Origin: Polynucleobacter sp. MWH-UH25E | Lineage (GTDB): Bacteria; Pseudomonadota; Gammaproteobacteria; Burkholderiales; Burkholderiaceae | Assembly (NCBI RefSeq): GCF_018687095.1 | Contig: NZ_CP061286.1 | Location: 1,178,001-1,242,000, forward strand | Direction of reading: 5' to 3' | Length of the DNA stretch: 64,000 nt | Shown: in pieces, positions 15,963 to 25,039 of the stretch | Layout: each line of letters starts with the position of its first letter | How positions within the stretch are numbered: the first letter of the stretch is position 1 | Program-made: the position numbers and the translations under genes | Notes under the pieces: model-generated | What the model was told of the DNA's origin: nothing | Database searches by the model: none | Seen by the model: the letters and a program-made list of their open reading frames with translations, nothing else

Positions 15963-16787
15963 TTATTTCTTGGCATTTGGGAAGAAGAGTTGTTCGCCGC
16001 CAATTTGGTAGCTGGCAATCACATCTTGACCATTCTTGGAAACCAACCAATCAATAAATGCTTGTCCTTCTGCTTTCTTCACTGATGGAAATTTAGCTGG
16101 GTTCACCAACATTACGCCATATTGGTTAAAGAGTTTGGGGTCGCCTTGAACAAGGATTGTCAGGTCACCACGATTTTTAAAGCTTAACCAAGTACCTCTG
16201 TCGGCAAGGATATAGCCATTCATAGCGGAGGCGGTATTAAGAGCAGGGCCCATACCTGAGCCGGTTTCCTTGTACCAGGGTTGGCTTGGTGAAACGGCAA
16301 TGCCCGCACCTTTCCAATAACGGAGTTCAGCAGCATGCGTACCGCTTTTATCTCCACGAGAGATGAAGGGTGCTTGTGCTACGGCAATTTTCTGAAGAGC
16401 TGCTTGAATATCTTTCCCGCCACCCACTTTCGCAGGATCAGATTTAGGGCCGATCAAGATAAAGTCGTTGTACATCACTTCATAGCGTTTAGTAGCATAG
16501 CCGTCTTGTACAAATTGCTCTTCAGCAGGTTTGTCATGCACAAAGACCACATCCGCATCGCCGCGACGACCAATATCTAATGCTTGACCAGTCCCAACTG
16601 CGACAACTTTGACATCGATACCAGATTTCATCTTGAAGATGGGTAGGATGTAGCCAAATAAGCCAGACTGCTCGGTGGAGGTCGTTGATGAAACAAGAAT
16701 GCTTTTTTCCTGAGCTTGAGCATTCGGGCTAAAAATTAATCCGAGGATGGAAAGACTCAATAAAAGCGACTGGAATAACTTTTTCAT
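15963..16787 (-). CDS. tupA: Tungstate-type ABC transporter substrate-binding protein (TupA-like)
   Basis: A signal peptide (MKKLFQSLLLSLSILG...AQA) leads into a PBP-like domain starting ILVSSTTSTEQSGLFGYILP, with VVAVGTGQALDIGRRGDADVVFVHD and SRGDKSGTHAAELRYWKGAG. These are the TupA/WtpA-like hallmarks of tungstate (or molybdate) receptors. The start is the ATG at 16787, preceded by GAGG at 16794-16797; a TTG at 16799 is less likely. No tupB or tupC permease/ATPase gene is adjacent, so the receptor must work with genes elsewhere. It is divergent from the regulator at 16876 and shares a 90-base control region. Confidence 0.88.
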   Translation of the reverse strand: MKKLFQSLLLSLSILGLIFSPNAQAQEKSILVSSTTSTEQSGLFGYILPIFKMKSGIDVKVVAVGTGQALDIGRRGDADVVFVHDKPAEEQFVQDGYATKRYEVMYNDFILIGPKSDPAKVGGGKDIQAALQKIAVAQAPFISRGDKSGTHAAELRYWKGAGIAVSPSQPWYKETGSGMGPALNTASAMNGYILADRGTWLSFKNRGDLTILVQGDPKLFNQYGVMLVNPAKFPSVKKAEGQAFIDWLVSKNGQDVIASYQIGGEQLFFPNAKK

Positions 16788-16836
16788 GAAATGCCTCAAA
16801 AATTACATTGGGGGGGTTGAGTAAATTTGTATCATC

Positions 16837-16863
16837 GCATACATTAATACTTAATGAATATGC
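16837..16863. promoter_or_regulatory. Imperfect inverted repeat between tupA and its regulator (candidate operator)
   Basis: Reading outward from TAC at 16848-16850, the left arm is CATTAA preceded by GCATA, and the right arm is TTAATG followed by AATATGC. The arms match except for two extra bases on the right. The position between divergent tupA and a LysR/ModE-like regulator gene is where an autoregulatory operator is expected. Binding is inferred. Confidence 0.5.
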
Positions 16864-16875
16864 AAAAAATTACAT

Positions 16876-17898
16876 ATGCGAATTGAAGCTCGACCAACCT
16901 TGATTCTGAACGCTCAAGAGCCCGCGAAGGATGCCATTGATCTTTACTGGTTAGTAGGGTTATTGAAGGACATCCGTGGCGGCAACTCATTGGTTTTGGC
17001 TAGCAAGAACTCTGGCATCTCATATCGCGGGGTTTGGGGAAAATTGAATCAGGTAGAGGCAAGTCTTGGCGTACCCTTGATAATTCGCACCAAAGGTCAC
17101 GGATCTAAGTTGACAGAGTTCGGTTCATTTTTGTGTAAATTCATTGAAGAAATGCAAGAGTCATACGCGCAGCATGGAATGAGCTATCAAGATGCCTTAC
17201 AAAGAGAAATCAAAAAATACCAAAAAATAGAAAATGCTCGCTGGAATTTTTATTCCAGTAGTGATTCAATTATTCAGAAGGCTGCCACTGAAGTGAAAGG
17301 ATTTATTTTAAAGATTGCTGGATCCGGAGAGTCCTTAGAACAATTATTGAGTAACAATGCCCACATTGCTGGGTACCATGTATCAGATGAAAAAAGTTCG
17401 CAGACAATTCATCAACGATTACGCAAACACCATATTGAAATATTCCCCGTAATGAAGCGAACACAAGGCTTTATCGTCAAGAAAGGGAATCCATTCAATA
17501 TTCAAGCGATTGAGGATTTACTAAACCCTAGAATTCGTTTCATTAACCGTCAGATTAGCTCTGGTACGAGGCTATTGCTTGATACTTTGTTGCTTGAGCA
17601 GGGTATTGAGCCCGCAGATATTAATGGTTACCTTCATGAAGAATTTACCCATTCAGCTGTAGCGAATGCGATTTTGGCTGGTAAGGCTGACGTTGGCATT
17701 GGAGTTAAAAACATCGCATTAGAAAATGGTCTTGGTTTTGTACCGCTAAAAGACGAAATATTTTTCATCGCAATGCATAAAGAGATGCTCTCCCACCCTG
17801 AGTCATCAAAACTAATTCGCAAGATTCGCAGTTATTCAGGAAATACCTCGGGCTACAAGGCGATAAGCCTAAACCGGCAAATTCAAAATTGGCTATAG
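16876..17898 (+). CDS. Transcriptional regulator: LysR/ModE-type helix-turn-helix plus receptor-like (PBP) domain
   Basis: Residues about 20-95 form a winged helix of the LysR/ModE type (LLKDIRGGNSLVLASKNSGISYRGVWGKLNQVEASLG, then a wing). Residues about 130-330 resemble a TupA/PBP-like domain (IAGSGESLEQLLS, RFINRQISSGTRLLLDTLLLEQGI, FTHSAVANAILAGKADVGIG). This one-component design would let a cytoplasmic receptor domain sense molybdate, tungstate or a molybdopterin precursor and control transport genes. It is divergent from tupA and 18 bases before modA on the same strand. It lacks the tandem MOP domains of classical ModE. Confidence 0.85.
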   Translation: MRIEARPTLILNAQEPAKDAIDLYWLVGLLKDIRGGNSLVLASKNSGISYRGVWGKLNQVEASLGVPLIIRTKGHGSKLTEFGSFLCKFIEEMQESYAQHGMSYQDALQREIKKYQKIENARWNFYSSSDSIIQKAATEVKGFILKIAGSGESLEQLLSNNAHIAGYHVSDEKSSQTIHQRLRKHHIEIFPVMKRTQGFIVKKGNPFNIQAIEDLLNPRIRFINRQISSGTRLLLDTLLLEQGIEPADINGYLHEEFTHSAVANAILAGKADVGIGVKNIALENGLGFVPLKDEIFFIAMHKEMLSHPESSKLIRKIRSYSGNTSGYKAISLNRQIQNWL

Positions 17899-17916
17899 AG
17901 CGGGCAATTATCTAGA

Positions 17917-18684
17917 ATGGCTTTGCCTATGTCTATTTTTCCTACATCACTGCTAGCCGCATTCTTGTTATGCGCAAACTTAGCATTTGCTCAAACTACA
18001 GCCGTTGCTGTTGCTGCCAATATGAAGGATGCCTTTGCTGAGATTGCATTGGCATTTAAATCTTCCAACAAGTCAGATATGAGAGTGGTTTATGGCTCAT
18101 CAGGCAATTTCACCGCTCAGATCATGAATGGTGCACCATTTAATTTGTTTATCGCTGCGGATGAGCATTTTCCAAGCGAACTATATAAGAATGGCAAGAC
18201 GATTGATGAAGGAGCTGTTTACGCCATAGGTAAATTGGCTTTAATTGCGAAAAACAATTCAGGAATCGTTTTGCTTGATAGCAAAGCGGAGTTGGCAAAA
18301 GCGATTGCTAGGGCTAACAAAGTTGCTATTGCCAAGCCGGAGTTGGCGCCCTATGGAAAGGCGGCCGTGGAGTATCTTAGGTCTGAAGGGTTATGGGATC
18401 TTGCCAAGGATAAATTGGTTTACGGGGATAACATTGGGGTCGCGACTACCTATGTTGTTACAGGTGCGGCAGAAATCGGTTTTACTGCGCTTTCTCTTGC
18501 AAAGTCACCTGAGGTGACTAAAGAAACCAATTTCATTTTGCTAAACCCCAAGCTCTACGTACCTATCAGACAAAGAATGGTTCTGATCAAGGGGGCGCCA
18601 CAAGAAGCTAAGGATCTATATCGATTTATGCAGGGCGCTCAGGCTAAGGCGATCTTGACCAAGTATGGTTACGCAACGCCTTAA
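17917..18684 (+). CDS. modA: Molybdate-type ABC transporter substrate-binding protein (ModA-like)
   Basis: A signal peptide (ending NLAFAQ) precedes VAVAANMKDAFAEIALAFK, VVYGSSGNFTAQIMNGAPFNLFIAADEHFP and the hinge/second-lobe segments KLALIAKNNS and KPELAPYGKAAVEYL, the usual ModA landmarks. It binds molybdate (or tungstate) in the periplasm. In-frame ATGs at 17917 and 17929 are both possible. The gene follows the PBP-domain regulator closely, but no modB or modC is adjacent, matching the orphan state of tupA. Confidence 0.88.
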   Translation: MALPMSIFPTSLLAAFLLCANLAFAQTTAVAVAANMKDAFAEIALAFKSSNKSDMRVVYGSSGNFTAQIMNGAPFNLFIAADEHFPSELYKNGKTIDEGAVYAIGKLALIAKNNSGIVLLDSKAELAKAIARANKVAIAKPELAPYGKAAVEYLRSEGLWDLAKDKLVYGDNIGVATTYVVTGAAEIGFTALSLAKSPEVTKETNFILLNPKLYVPIRQRMVLIKGAPQEAKDLYRFMQGAQAKAILTKYGYATP

Positions 18685-18704
18685 ATTTTGAATGCTTCAA
18701 GGCC

Positions 18705-19325
18705 TTAAGGCTTCATGTATTGGCGCATGGCCTGCAACATCTCCTGAGGCGATTGGTCTAGCTCCTCCACTACCGCGGCGTAGTCCTCGGGAGGGCGATT
18801 TTGGCTGAGCTTAAATTTGCCAACCAGATTCTGAATATCGATTTCAATACCGATAATCGCTTTCACCATGGTCTGCACATACTCTTCTGGAGCATCATCT
18901 AGCTTCCAGTTAGATTGATAAGTGGGCTCATGAATATCGGTCATTTGGGCTACATGATTTCTGAGCCATTGCGCATCTTCAATGAGTTTGATATTGCCTT
19001 GCGCATGAACTACCGCATAGTTCCAGGTTGGCACTACCTTGCCAGATTCCTTTTTTGATGGATACCATGCAGGAGTGATGTAAGCATTGGGGCCATTAAA
19101 GATCGCAGTAACTGCCGTATCTGAACTCTGTGCAATCTTCATGAGTGGATTCATTCTAGCGATATGACCATATAACTTCTTTTTATCGGCACTTAACATC
19201 AAGGGCAGGTGATTAACTTCTAAATGACCATTGAGGTTGCCTACAAGTGTTGCGAGCGGATACTCTTGAATGAGTTGTGCAAGTAGGGTTTGGTCATCTA
19301 CAGCAAAGTGTTTTGGCAGGTACAT
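18705..19325 (-). CDS. FMN-binding PaiB-type protein
   Basis: The 206-residue protein begins MYLPKHFAVDD and contains LVGNLNGHLEVNHLPLML, GHIARMNPL and WNYAVVHAQGNIKLI, the split-barrel flavin-reductase-like pattern of the PaiB family of FMN-binding negative transcriptional regulators. B. subtilis PaiB affects sporulation and protease genes; in Gram-negatives the role is unclear and there is no HTH domain visible. It is divergent from feoA with 202 bases between. Confidence 0.8.
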   Translation of the reverse strand: MYLPKHFAVDDQTLLAQLIQEYPLATLVGNLNGHLEVNHLPLMLSADKKKLYGHIARMNPLMKIAQSSDTAVTAIFNGPNAYITPAWYPSKKESGKVVPTWNYAVVHAQGNIKLIEDAQWLRNHVAQMTDIHEPTYQSNWKLDDAPEEYVQTMVKAIIGIEIDIQNLVGKFKLSQNRPPEDYAAVVEELDQSPQEMLQAMRQYMKP

Positions 19326-19442
19326 GGCTTATCGTTTGAAAAGAATTTTGATCAGTATGCATTAGCGCCCATACTTTTGTTTTGGATCAAGCCTCGATGA
19401 CTAAAAATCCAGCATTATTGCCCTGAATTCTCAAGCTTTTAC

Positions 19443-19476
19443 ATGAATGATAGTCATTCTCATTTGTCGCTATAAT
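19443..19476 (+). promoter_or_regulatory. Fur box overlapping the feoAB promoter
   Basis: AATGATAGTCATT at 19446-19458 is a near-perfect core Fur palindrome (12 of 13 positions of the AATGATAATCATT core). A TATAAT box follows at 19471-19476, so Fur would cover the -35 region. Iron-replete repression of feoAB is the expected outcome. Confidence 0.82.
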
Positions 19477-19527
19477 GAGCTATTAGTAGGCAAAATAAAG
19501 CAGAACCAAGCGTATTGAACATATTGC

Positions 19528-19770
19528 ATGAATTTAGACCAAGTCAGTCTAGGCAGTCTTTATCGGGTGAGCGTAGTAAATGCACCCAAGGGTGCCCCTC
19601 AAATCAAGGGGCAGTTGGAAGATATTGGTTTTTTACCTGGTGAGCAAGTCACTTTATTGCGTAAGGGTCTGCTAAAAAAAGGGCCCTATCTTGTGCGAGT
19701 GGGTGCCTCGACATTTGCATTGCGCCACTCCGAAGCGCGCATGATTGAAGTGGAGTTGGTTGATGGCTGA
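19528..19770 (+). CDS. feoA: FeoA ferrous iron transport accessory protein
   Basis: An 80-residue SH3-like protein with the FeoA pattern: LGSLYRVSVVNAPKG, QLEDIGFLPGEQVTLLRKG and a C-terminal strand VRVGASTFALRHSEARMIEVE. FeoA docks on the cytoplasmic domain of FeoB and supports Fe(II) uptake. It follows a Fur box and promoter by about 50 bases. Its last codons overlap the FeoB start (ATG at 19763), indicating translational coupling. I see no clear ribosome-binding site before the start. Confidence 0.93.
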   Translation: MNLDQVSLGSLYRVSVVNAPKGAPQIKGQLEDIGFLPGEQVTLLRKGLLKKGPYLVRVGASTFALRHSEARMIEVELVDG

Positions 19771-21676
19771 GTCTACAGTCTATTTTTTCCCAAGTGAACC
19801 CCTTGTTGCGCTATTGGGTAATCCCAATTGTGGAAAAACTGCGCTATTCAATTTGCTCACTGGTAGTCGACAAAAAGTTGCTAACTATTCTGGTGTTACC
19901 GTTGAACGTAAAGAAGGGCGCTTAACTTTAGCCTCAGGGAAAAACGTTCGTATATTAGATTTGCCTGGTGCTTATAGTCTTTATCCCAGATCGCTTGATG
20001 AGCGTGTGACTTGTAATGTATTGATGGGCAGAGCAGAGGGTGAAAAGCGTCCCGATTTAGTGCTGTGTATTTTGAGTGCAATGAATTTGCGCCGTAACCT
20101 CCGCCTAGTATTGGCTGCAAAGCGCTTGGGATTACCTTGTGTGGTTGTTCTTAATATGCTCGATATCGCCAAGCGCCAAGGCTTAGAGATTGATACGGTA
20201 GCACTTTCAAAAGAACTGGGTTTACCAGTCGTGACTAGTGTGGGTATCCAGGCTAATGGCGCTGATGAGATCAAGACATTTTTAGCTAAATTAGACTGGC
20301 GGAATCTCAATGCTCTACGTACAGGTACTGGCGATGCTACCCAAGAAAATGTTGCCTCACATATCGCTCACGCTGAAGCTGACAATGTGCAAGTACAACG
20401 CATCTTGCAAAACATAGGCTTAGATCAAATCATCCCCGATCGTTTGAGTGATCGATTCGATTCAGTCTTATTGCATCCAGTATTAGGCCCCATTATTTTG
20501 GTGGCGCTACTCTTCTTTATATTCCAAGCGGTGTTTAGTTGGGCTACGGTACCCATGGATATGATTAAATCTTCCGTTGAATACCTTGGCGGTCAAATTG
20601 GCGATATTCTTCCAGATACTTGGCTTCGTAGTTTGCTGATTAATGGCATTCTCGCCGGTCTTGGCGGGGTAATAATTTTCTTGCCCCAAATCTTGATTTT
20701 GTTTTTCTTTATTTTGTTGCTTGAAGAGTCTGGTTACTTGCCAAGAGCCGCCTATCTCTTGGATAGAGTGATGGGGTCGGTAGGGTTGTCTGGCCGATCA
20801 TTTATTCCTTTGCTTTCAAGCTTTGCATGTGCGATTCCTGGAATCATGGCGACAAGAAGTATTTCCAATGCGCGTGATCGGCTGGTAACTATTTTGATTG
20901 CGCCTATGATGACTTGCTCGGCGCGTTTGCCAGTGTATGCATTATTGATCTCGGCATTTATTCCTCAGCAAAAGTTATGGGGCAATATTGATTTGCAGGG
21001 ACTGGTTTTGTTCTTGCTTTATCTTGCTGGCATCTTGGGGGCAATGGCAGTTGCTTGGGTCTTAAAACGCTTTGCGAGTGAACAGTTCCGCACTAATGTA
21101 TTAATGATGGAGCTGCCCAGTTACCACCTGCCTCGCTTAGGTAACCTAGCCATTAGTTTGTGGCAACGCGCAGAAATATTCTTGCGCCGAGTGGGTGGCG
21201 TCATCTTGGTAATGACAATTGGTCTTTGGGTGCTCTCTAGCTTTCCGCTACCACCAGAGGGTGCAAGCTTGCCGCCGATTCAGTACAGTTTTGCGGGTAT
21301 GTTGGGTGAGGCGTTAGCCCATGTCTTTTCACCCATCGGATTTAACTGGCAAATCAGCATTGCCTTAGTTCCGGGAATGGCTGCGCGTGAAGTAGTAGTG
21401 AGTTCATTGGCTACGGTTTATGCCTTATCTAGCTCAAGCGCTGACGCTGCCGAGGCATTGATACCGTTAATTTCTAGTGATTGGTCTTTGGCAACAGCGC
21501 TTTCCTTATTGGCATGGTTTGTATTCGCTCCACAGTGCCTATCTACTATTGCTGCAGTTAAGCGCGAAACCGGCGGCTGGAAAATTCCAGCAGTGATGTT
21601 AAGTTACTTATTCGGATTGGCTTATATCGCTTCCTTCATTACCTATCGTATTGCTATTCATTTTGGGTTGGGATGA
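19763..21676 (+). CDS. feoB: FeoB ferrous iron transporter
   Basis: The start at 19763 overlaps feoA by eight bases and gives 637 residues. The N-terminal G domain has G1 GNPNCGKT (19-26), the G2 region GVTVERK and G3 DLPG (66-69). The membrane half carries two Gate motifs, including LSSFACAIPGIMATR and the conserved cysteine of MMTCSARLPVYALL. It imports Fe(II) across the inner membrane under nucleotide control. It is shorter than the ~770-residue E. coli FeoB, and no feoC follows; a terminator lies 41 bases downstream. Confidence 0.95.
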   Translation: MAESTVYFFPSEPLVALLGNPNCGKTALFNLLTGSRQKVANYSGVTVERKEGRLTLASGKNVRILDLPGAYSLYPRSLDERVTCNVLMGRAEGEKRPDLVLCILSAMNLRRNLRLVLAAKRLGLPCVVVLNMLDIAKRQGLEIDTVALSKELGLPVVTSVGIQANGADEIKTFLAKLDWRNLNALRTGTGDATQENVASHIAHAEADNVQVQRILQNIGLDQIIPDRLSDRFDSVLLHPVLGPIILVALLFFIFQAVFSWATVPMDMIKSSVEYLGGQIGDILPDTWLRSLLINGILAGLGGVIIFLPQILILFFFILLLEESGYLPRAAYLLDRVMGSVGLSGRSFIPLLSSFACAIPGIMATRSISNARDRLVTILIAPMMTCSARLPVYALLISAFIPQQKLWGNIDLQGLVLFLLYLAGILGAMAVAWVLKRFASEQFRTNVLMMELPSYHLPRLGNLAISLWQRAEIFLRRVGGVILVMTIGLWVLSSFPLPPEGASLPPIQYSFAGMLGEALAHVFSPIGFNWQISIALVPGMAAREVVVSSLATVYALSSSSADAAEALIPLISSDWSLATALSLLAWFVFAPQCLSTIAAVKRETGGWKIPAVMLSYLFGLAYIASFITYRIAIHFGLG

Positions 21677-21717
21677 CTGGGATAAGCATGGATGCTTGAT
21701 GCCTATTAGGCAAAACA

Positions 21718-21739
21718 AAAGCCACCCTAGGGTGGCTTT
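21718..21739. terminator. Hairpin terminator between feoB and the convergent FAH gene
   Basis: AAAGCCACCC (21718-21727) and GGGTGGCTTT (21730-21739) form a GC-rich stem with flanking A and T tracts. It can act in both directions. Confidence 0.8.
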
Positions 21740-21773
21740 CTTTATTGAGAAAACGAATTGCTTATTTGAGAAT

Positions 21774-22661
21774 CTATTCGGCAATAAAAGTATTCTCAAG
21801 CTTACCGATACCACCCATTTCAACCACAACGACATCACCATTAACCAAATATTTTGGTGGCTTAAATCCAATGCCAACCCCAACTGGTGTGCCGGTAGCA
21901 ATAAGGTCGCCTGGGTAGAGGGTAATACCTGCTGAAACAGTGGCGATCATATTCGGTATATCAAAAATGAAGTCCTTGGTATTGGAGTTCTGACGCAGTT
22001 CACCATTGACCCAGCACTTGACTGGAATGTCATCATGTTTCACTTCATCGGCAGTAACTATCCATGGGCCCATTGGGCAGAAGGTATCAAAGCTCTTACC
22101 CAAAAACCATTGTTTGTGGCGTTGTTGCCAGTCACGTGCGGTGACATCATTAATCGCTGTATAGCCCCAGACGTGCTTCAATGCATCTGCCTCGCTAATG
22201 CCTTTGCCGCCCTTACCGATCACGATAGTTAATTCAGCTTCATAGTCAATGCAAGTAGAAACAGCTGTTGGAATGATGACGTTTGTATTTGGACCGGTTA
22301 CAGCCTCTGGTGGCTTCGTAAAGAAAATAGCATGTGATGGAATATCTTCTCCTGGCTTCGCACTTCCATCAAAGCCACTATTGGAAAATTCTTTAGCATG
22401 CTCGTGATAGTTTTTACCAACACAGAATATATTTCTACGTGGGCGAGGTACAGGTGCAAGTAAGCGTATTTCACTCATAGCGTGAGTTGCCACAGGCTTA
22501 GGTGTTTTGCCCGCAAGATCCGCCTTCAGAATAGCGACGATCCCTTCTTCGCTGACATCAACCCCTAAATCCAATTCTTGGATGGTTTTCTCATCTTGAG
22601 AAACGATGCCAACGCGAGTTTTAGATGGGTCTTTGGCTAAAGAAAATGCTGCGTATTTCAT
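21774..22661 (-). CDS. FAH family hydrolase (2-hydroxyhepta-2,4-diene-1,7-dioate isomerase type)
   Basis: A 295-residue cytoplasmic FAH-domain protein without a leader. Landmarks are NIFCVGKNYHEHAKEF, the metal-binding CIDYEAELTIVIGKGGKGI, TARDWQQRHKQWFLGKSFDTFCPMGPW and the C-terminal TLYPGDLIATGTPVGVG. Family members cleave, isomerise or decarboxylate acylpyruvate-like compounds in aromatic and sugar-acid catabolism. The gene is divergent from the Bug-aldolase-cytochrome unit with 112 bases between, which hints at a shared substrate. Confidence 0.88.
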   Translation of the reverse strand: MKYAAFSLAKDPSKTRVGIVSQDEKTIQELDLGVDVSEEGIVAILKADLAGKTPKPVATHAMSEIRLLAPVPRPRRNIFCVGKNYHEHAKEFSNSGFDGSAKPGEDIPSHAIFFTKPPEAVTGPNTNVIIPTAVSTCIDYEAELTIVIGKGGKGISEADALKHVWGYTAINDVTARDWQQRHKQWFLGKSFDTFCPMGPWIVTADEVKHDDIPVKCWVNGELRQNSNTKDFIFDIPNMIATVSAGITLYPGDLIATGTPVGVGIGFKPPKYLVNGDVVVVEMGGIGKLENTFIAE

Positions 22662-22773
22662 GGTTGCTATCTCCAGTGGGGGTTATATCTATGCCAACCC
22701 TTGATTATTGTGATCATTCTTGTAGTAGGATTAAGAGCATAAATAATAACTAAATTACGATTTAGAGACAAAA

Positions 22774-23760
22774 ATGAGGCAAATATTCCTACTTGGCCGT
22801 GCGCTAAGCTGCTTTGCGGCATCCATTATTTCTATCGCCGCATTTGCGCAAACGCCTGAGCCTTGGCCAACAAGACCCATCACTATGGTTGTCCCTTTTC
22901 CGCCAGGTGGCGTTGCTGATGCTGTAGGTAGACCTGTAGCGGAAGCATTAACTCGTATCCTAGGCCAACCTGTTGTTGTAGAAAACAAGGCGGGTGCTGG
23001 TGGTGGTATTGGTATGGCGGCAGTAGCTAAATCCAAGCCTGATGGCTACACCATCTTGATGGCTTTATCGTCTATCTCGATTATTCCTGAGGCTGACAAA
23101 GTAGTGGGGCGAGAACAATCCTTTCAATTAAATCAACTCAAGCCGATCGCACGATTTACTGCTGATCCAACAGTGTTGGTGGTTAGGGCTGATAGCCCAT
23201 GGAAAGATTACAAATCATTTGTAGCCGCGATGCGTGCTAATCCTGGTAAATATAACTTTGGCTCTTCAGGTAACTATGGAACGATGCATGTGCCTATGGA
23301 GATGCTCAAGTCTTCAGAAAAGTTTTACATGGTGCATATTCCCTATACAGGGGCTGGCCCAGCGATTGTGGGACTTTTGGGCGGTCAGGTTGATGCGATT
23401 GCGACTGGACCTTCTTCAATTGTTCAGCAAATTAAAGCTGGCAAAGTGCGCGCTTTGGCGCATTGGGGTGATGGCAGATTGGCAAGCATGCCTGAAGTGC
23501 CTAGCTTTAAAGAAATGGGTGTGAACATTGAGTTTTCGCAATGGGCTGGTCTATTTGTACCAAGCGCTACCCCTGATTACATCACCAATAAGTTGCGTGA
23601 AGCTGCAAAGCAAGCGGCAAATGACGAACGTGTGCGTGCTGTAATTAATGGCGCAGGAAGTCCAATTCAGTATATGGATGCGCCAGAATTCAAAGTCTAT
23701 TGGGATAAAGAATCCGCGCAGATGGGTGAGGTCGTTCGTAAGATCGGTAAGGTTGAATAA
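22774..23760 (+). CDS. Bug/TctC-family periplasmic substrate-binding protein
   Basis: After a signal peptide (ending AAFAQ) comes WPTRPITMVVPFPPGGVADAVGR, then GAGGGIG and PDGYTILM; the second lobe has HIPYTGAGPAIVGLL. At 328 residues it is a complete Bug receptor. It opens a four-gene unit on the same strand: its stop codon overlaps the ATG of the exported aldolase by one base, followed by cytochrome c and a second Bug gene. The ligand is presumably the substrate or product of that system (inference). Confidence 0.92.
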   Translation: MRQIFLLGRALSCFAASIISIAAFAQTPEPWPTRPITMVVPFPPGGVADAVGRPVAEALTRILGQPVVVENKAGAGGGIGMAAVAKSKPDGYTILMALSSISIIPEADKVVGREQSFQLNQLKPIARFTADPTVLVVRADSPWKDYKSFVAAMRANPGKYNFGSSGNYGTMHVPMEMLKSSEKFYMVHIPYTGAGPAIVGLLGGQVDAIATGPSSIVQQIKAGKVRALAHWGDGRLASMPEVPSFKEMGVNIEFSQWAGLFVPSATPDYITNKLREAAKQAANDERVRAVINGAGSPIQYMDAPEFKVYWDKESAQMGEVVRKIGKVE

Positions 23761-24560
23761 TGAAAAAAATTCTGATTTCATGTCTGCTGCTTGGTGTTAC
23801 GAATACCTTCGCGGCATCAGTGCAGGAGCAGATGGAGCAAGATCCAAAAGTAAAAGCTGCAATTGAAGAGTTAGTGATTGCGAATCACATTTTGTATGAC
23901 CAAAATGCAGTTGATGGCTATGGACATATCAGTGTGCGTAACCCAGCCAATCCCAATACATTCTTTTTAGCCAGAAGCGTTGCCCCATCTACCGTCAAAG
24001 TTGAAGACATTATTGAGTTTGATATGAGCGGCAAAGCGCTTAATGGTGATACTAGAGTCGCGTATGGCGAGCGTTTTATTCATAGTGGTATTTTGAAGAA
24101 TCGCCCTGACCTCAATTCTGTGATTCATGGTCATGCGCCACCCATCTTGCCCTATGGTTTGACTGGTACCACCTTAAAACCCGTGTATCACATGAGTTCT
24201 TTCTTGGGTGAAGGTGCGCCGATATTTGAGATTCGTAATTTCGCTAAGCCAAACCCCGATACGGATATGTTTATTAGTAATGTCGAGTTGGGTAATGCCT
24301 TATCGCAAACCATGGGCCTGCAATACTTTGTATTGATGCGTGGTCATGGCTATGCAGCAGGTGGTGACTCAATCAAAAAGGCTGTGTTTAGGGCGATTTA
24401 TGCGATCCAGAATGCCAGTATTCAGTCTGAGGCGATGAAGATGGGGCAAGTGCAATATCTCACTCCCGGTGAAGCATCGATCTCACAAGAGACTATTGAA
24501 AAGACTATTGGTAGGCCATGGCAACTTTGGACTGAGCGTGTAAAAAAATCACAACCTTAA
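23760..24560 (+). CDS. Exported class II aldolase/adducin-family protein
   Basis: A signal peptide (MKKILISCLLLGVTNTFA) precedes a class II aldolase fold of about 248 residues. The zinc site is intact: His123 and His125 in VIHGHAPP, His196 in LMRGHGYAAGG, and the catalytic-type Glu104 in GERFIHSGI. GYGHISVRNP at the N-terminus is typical of the family. Members are normally cytoplasmic aldolases, epimerases or decarboxylases acting on sugar phosphates or acyloin-type compounds, so export is unusual. It is translationally coupled to the preceding Bug gene and 18 bases before the cytochrome gene. Confidence 0.88.
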   Translation: MKKILISCLLLGVTNTFAASVQEQMEQDPKVKAAIEELVIANHILYDQNAVDGYGHISVRNPANPNTFFLARSVAPSTVKVEDIIEFDMSGKALNGDTRVAYGERFIHSGILKNRPDLNSVIHGHAPPILPYGLTGTTLKPVYHMSSFLGEGAPIFEIRNFAKPNPDTDMFISNVELGNALSQTMGLQYFVLMRGHGYAAGGDSIKKAVFRAIYAIQNASIQSEAMKMGQVQYLTPGEASISQETIEKTIGRPWQLWTERVKKSQP

Positions 24561-24578
24561 TTTGGAGTTAAACACATC

Positions 24579-24977
24579 ATGAAATTTCAGCATCCATTAC
24601 AGCTTGTCGCGACAATATTTACTTTGCTTTCTCTGTCTGGAATAGCAAATGCACAGTCTGGCGAAAATACCTATAAGCAAGTATGTGTAAATTGCCACGG
24701 AACAGGTGTATTGAATGCGCCGAAGTTTGGCGATAAAGCAAAATGGGCGCCACTCATTGCGGAAGGGCAAGTAACTCTTACAGCTCATGCCTATTTTGGG
24801 GTGCGGGGTATGCCACCTAAAGGAGGTAATCCCAATTTAAGTATTGAGGGATTCTCAGACGCACTAGTCTATATGGTGAATAACTTGGGCGGAAATTGGA
24901 AGTCGCCAGATGCCAAAACTATTGCCGCGATCAATAAAGAGATTGAGGCTCGTAAAGCGGGAATGAATAAGAAGTAA
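24579..24977 (+). CDS. Small exported c-type cytochrome
   Basis: A 132-residue monohaem cytochrome with a signal peptide ending IANAQ. The haem motif CVNCH (Cys36, Cys39, His40) and the axial-ligand segment VRGMPPKGGNPNLS place it in the cytochrome c5/c-type class I group. It would carry electrons in the periplasm. Its position between the exported aldolase and a Bug gene, all on one strand, suggests it takes electrons from a periplasmic oxidation linked to the same substrate. No dehydrogenase subunit is present in the unit. Confidence 0.9.
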   Translation: MKFQHPLQLVATIFTLLSLSGIANAQSGENTYKQVCVNCHGTGVLNAPKFGDKAKWAPLIAEGQVTLTAHAYFGVRGMPPKGGNPNLSIEGFSDALVYMVNNLGGNWKSPDAKTIAAINKEIEARKAGMNKK

Positions 24978-25039
24978 TCGTTTTAACTACTCATTAGCTA
25001 CCTAGTTAGTTCATCAATATAAAAACAGTTGGAGACAAG

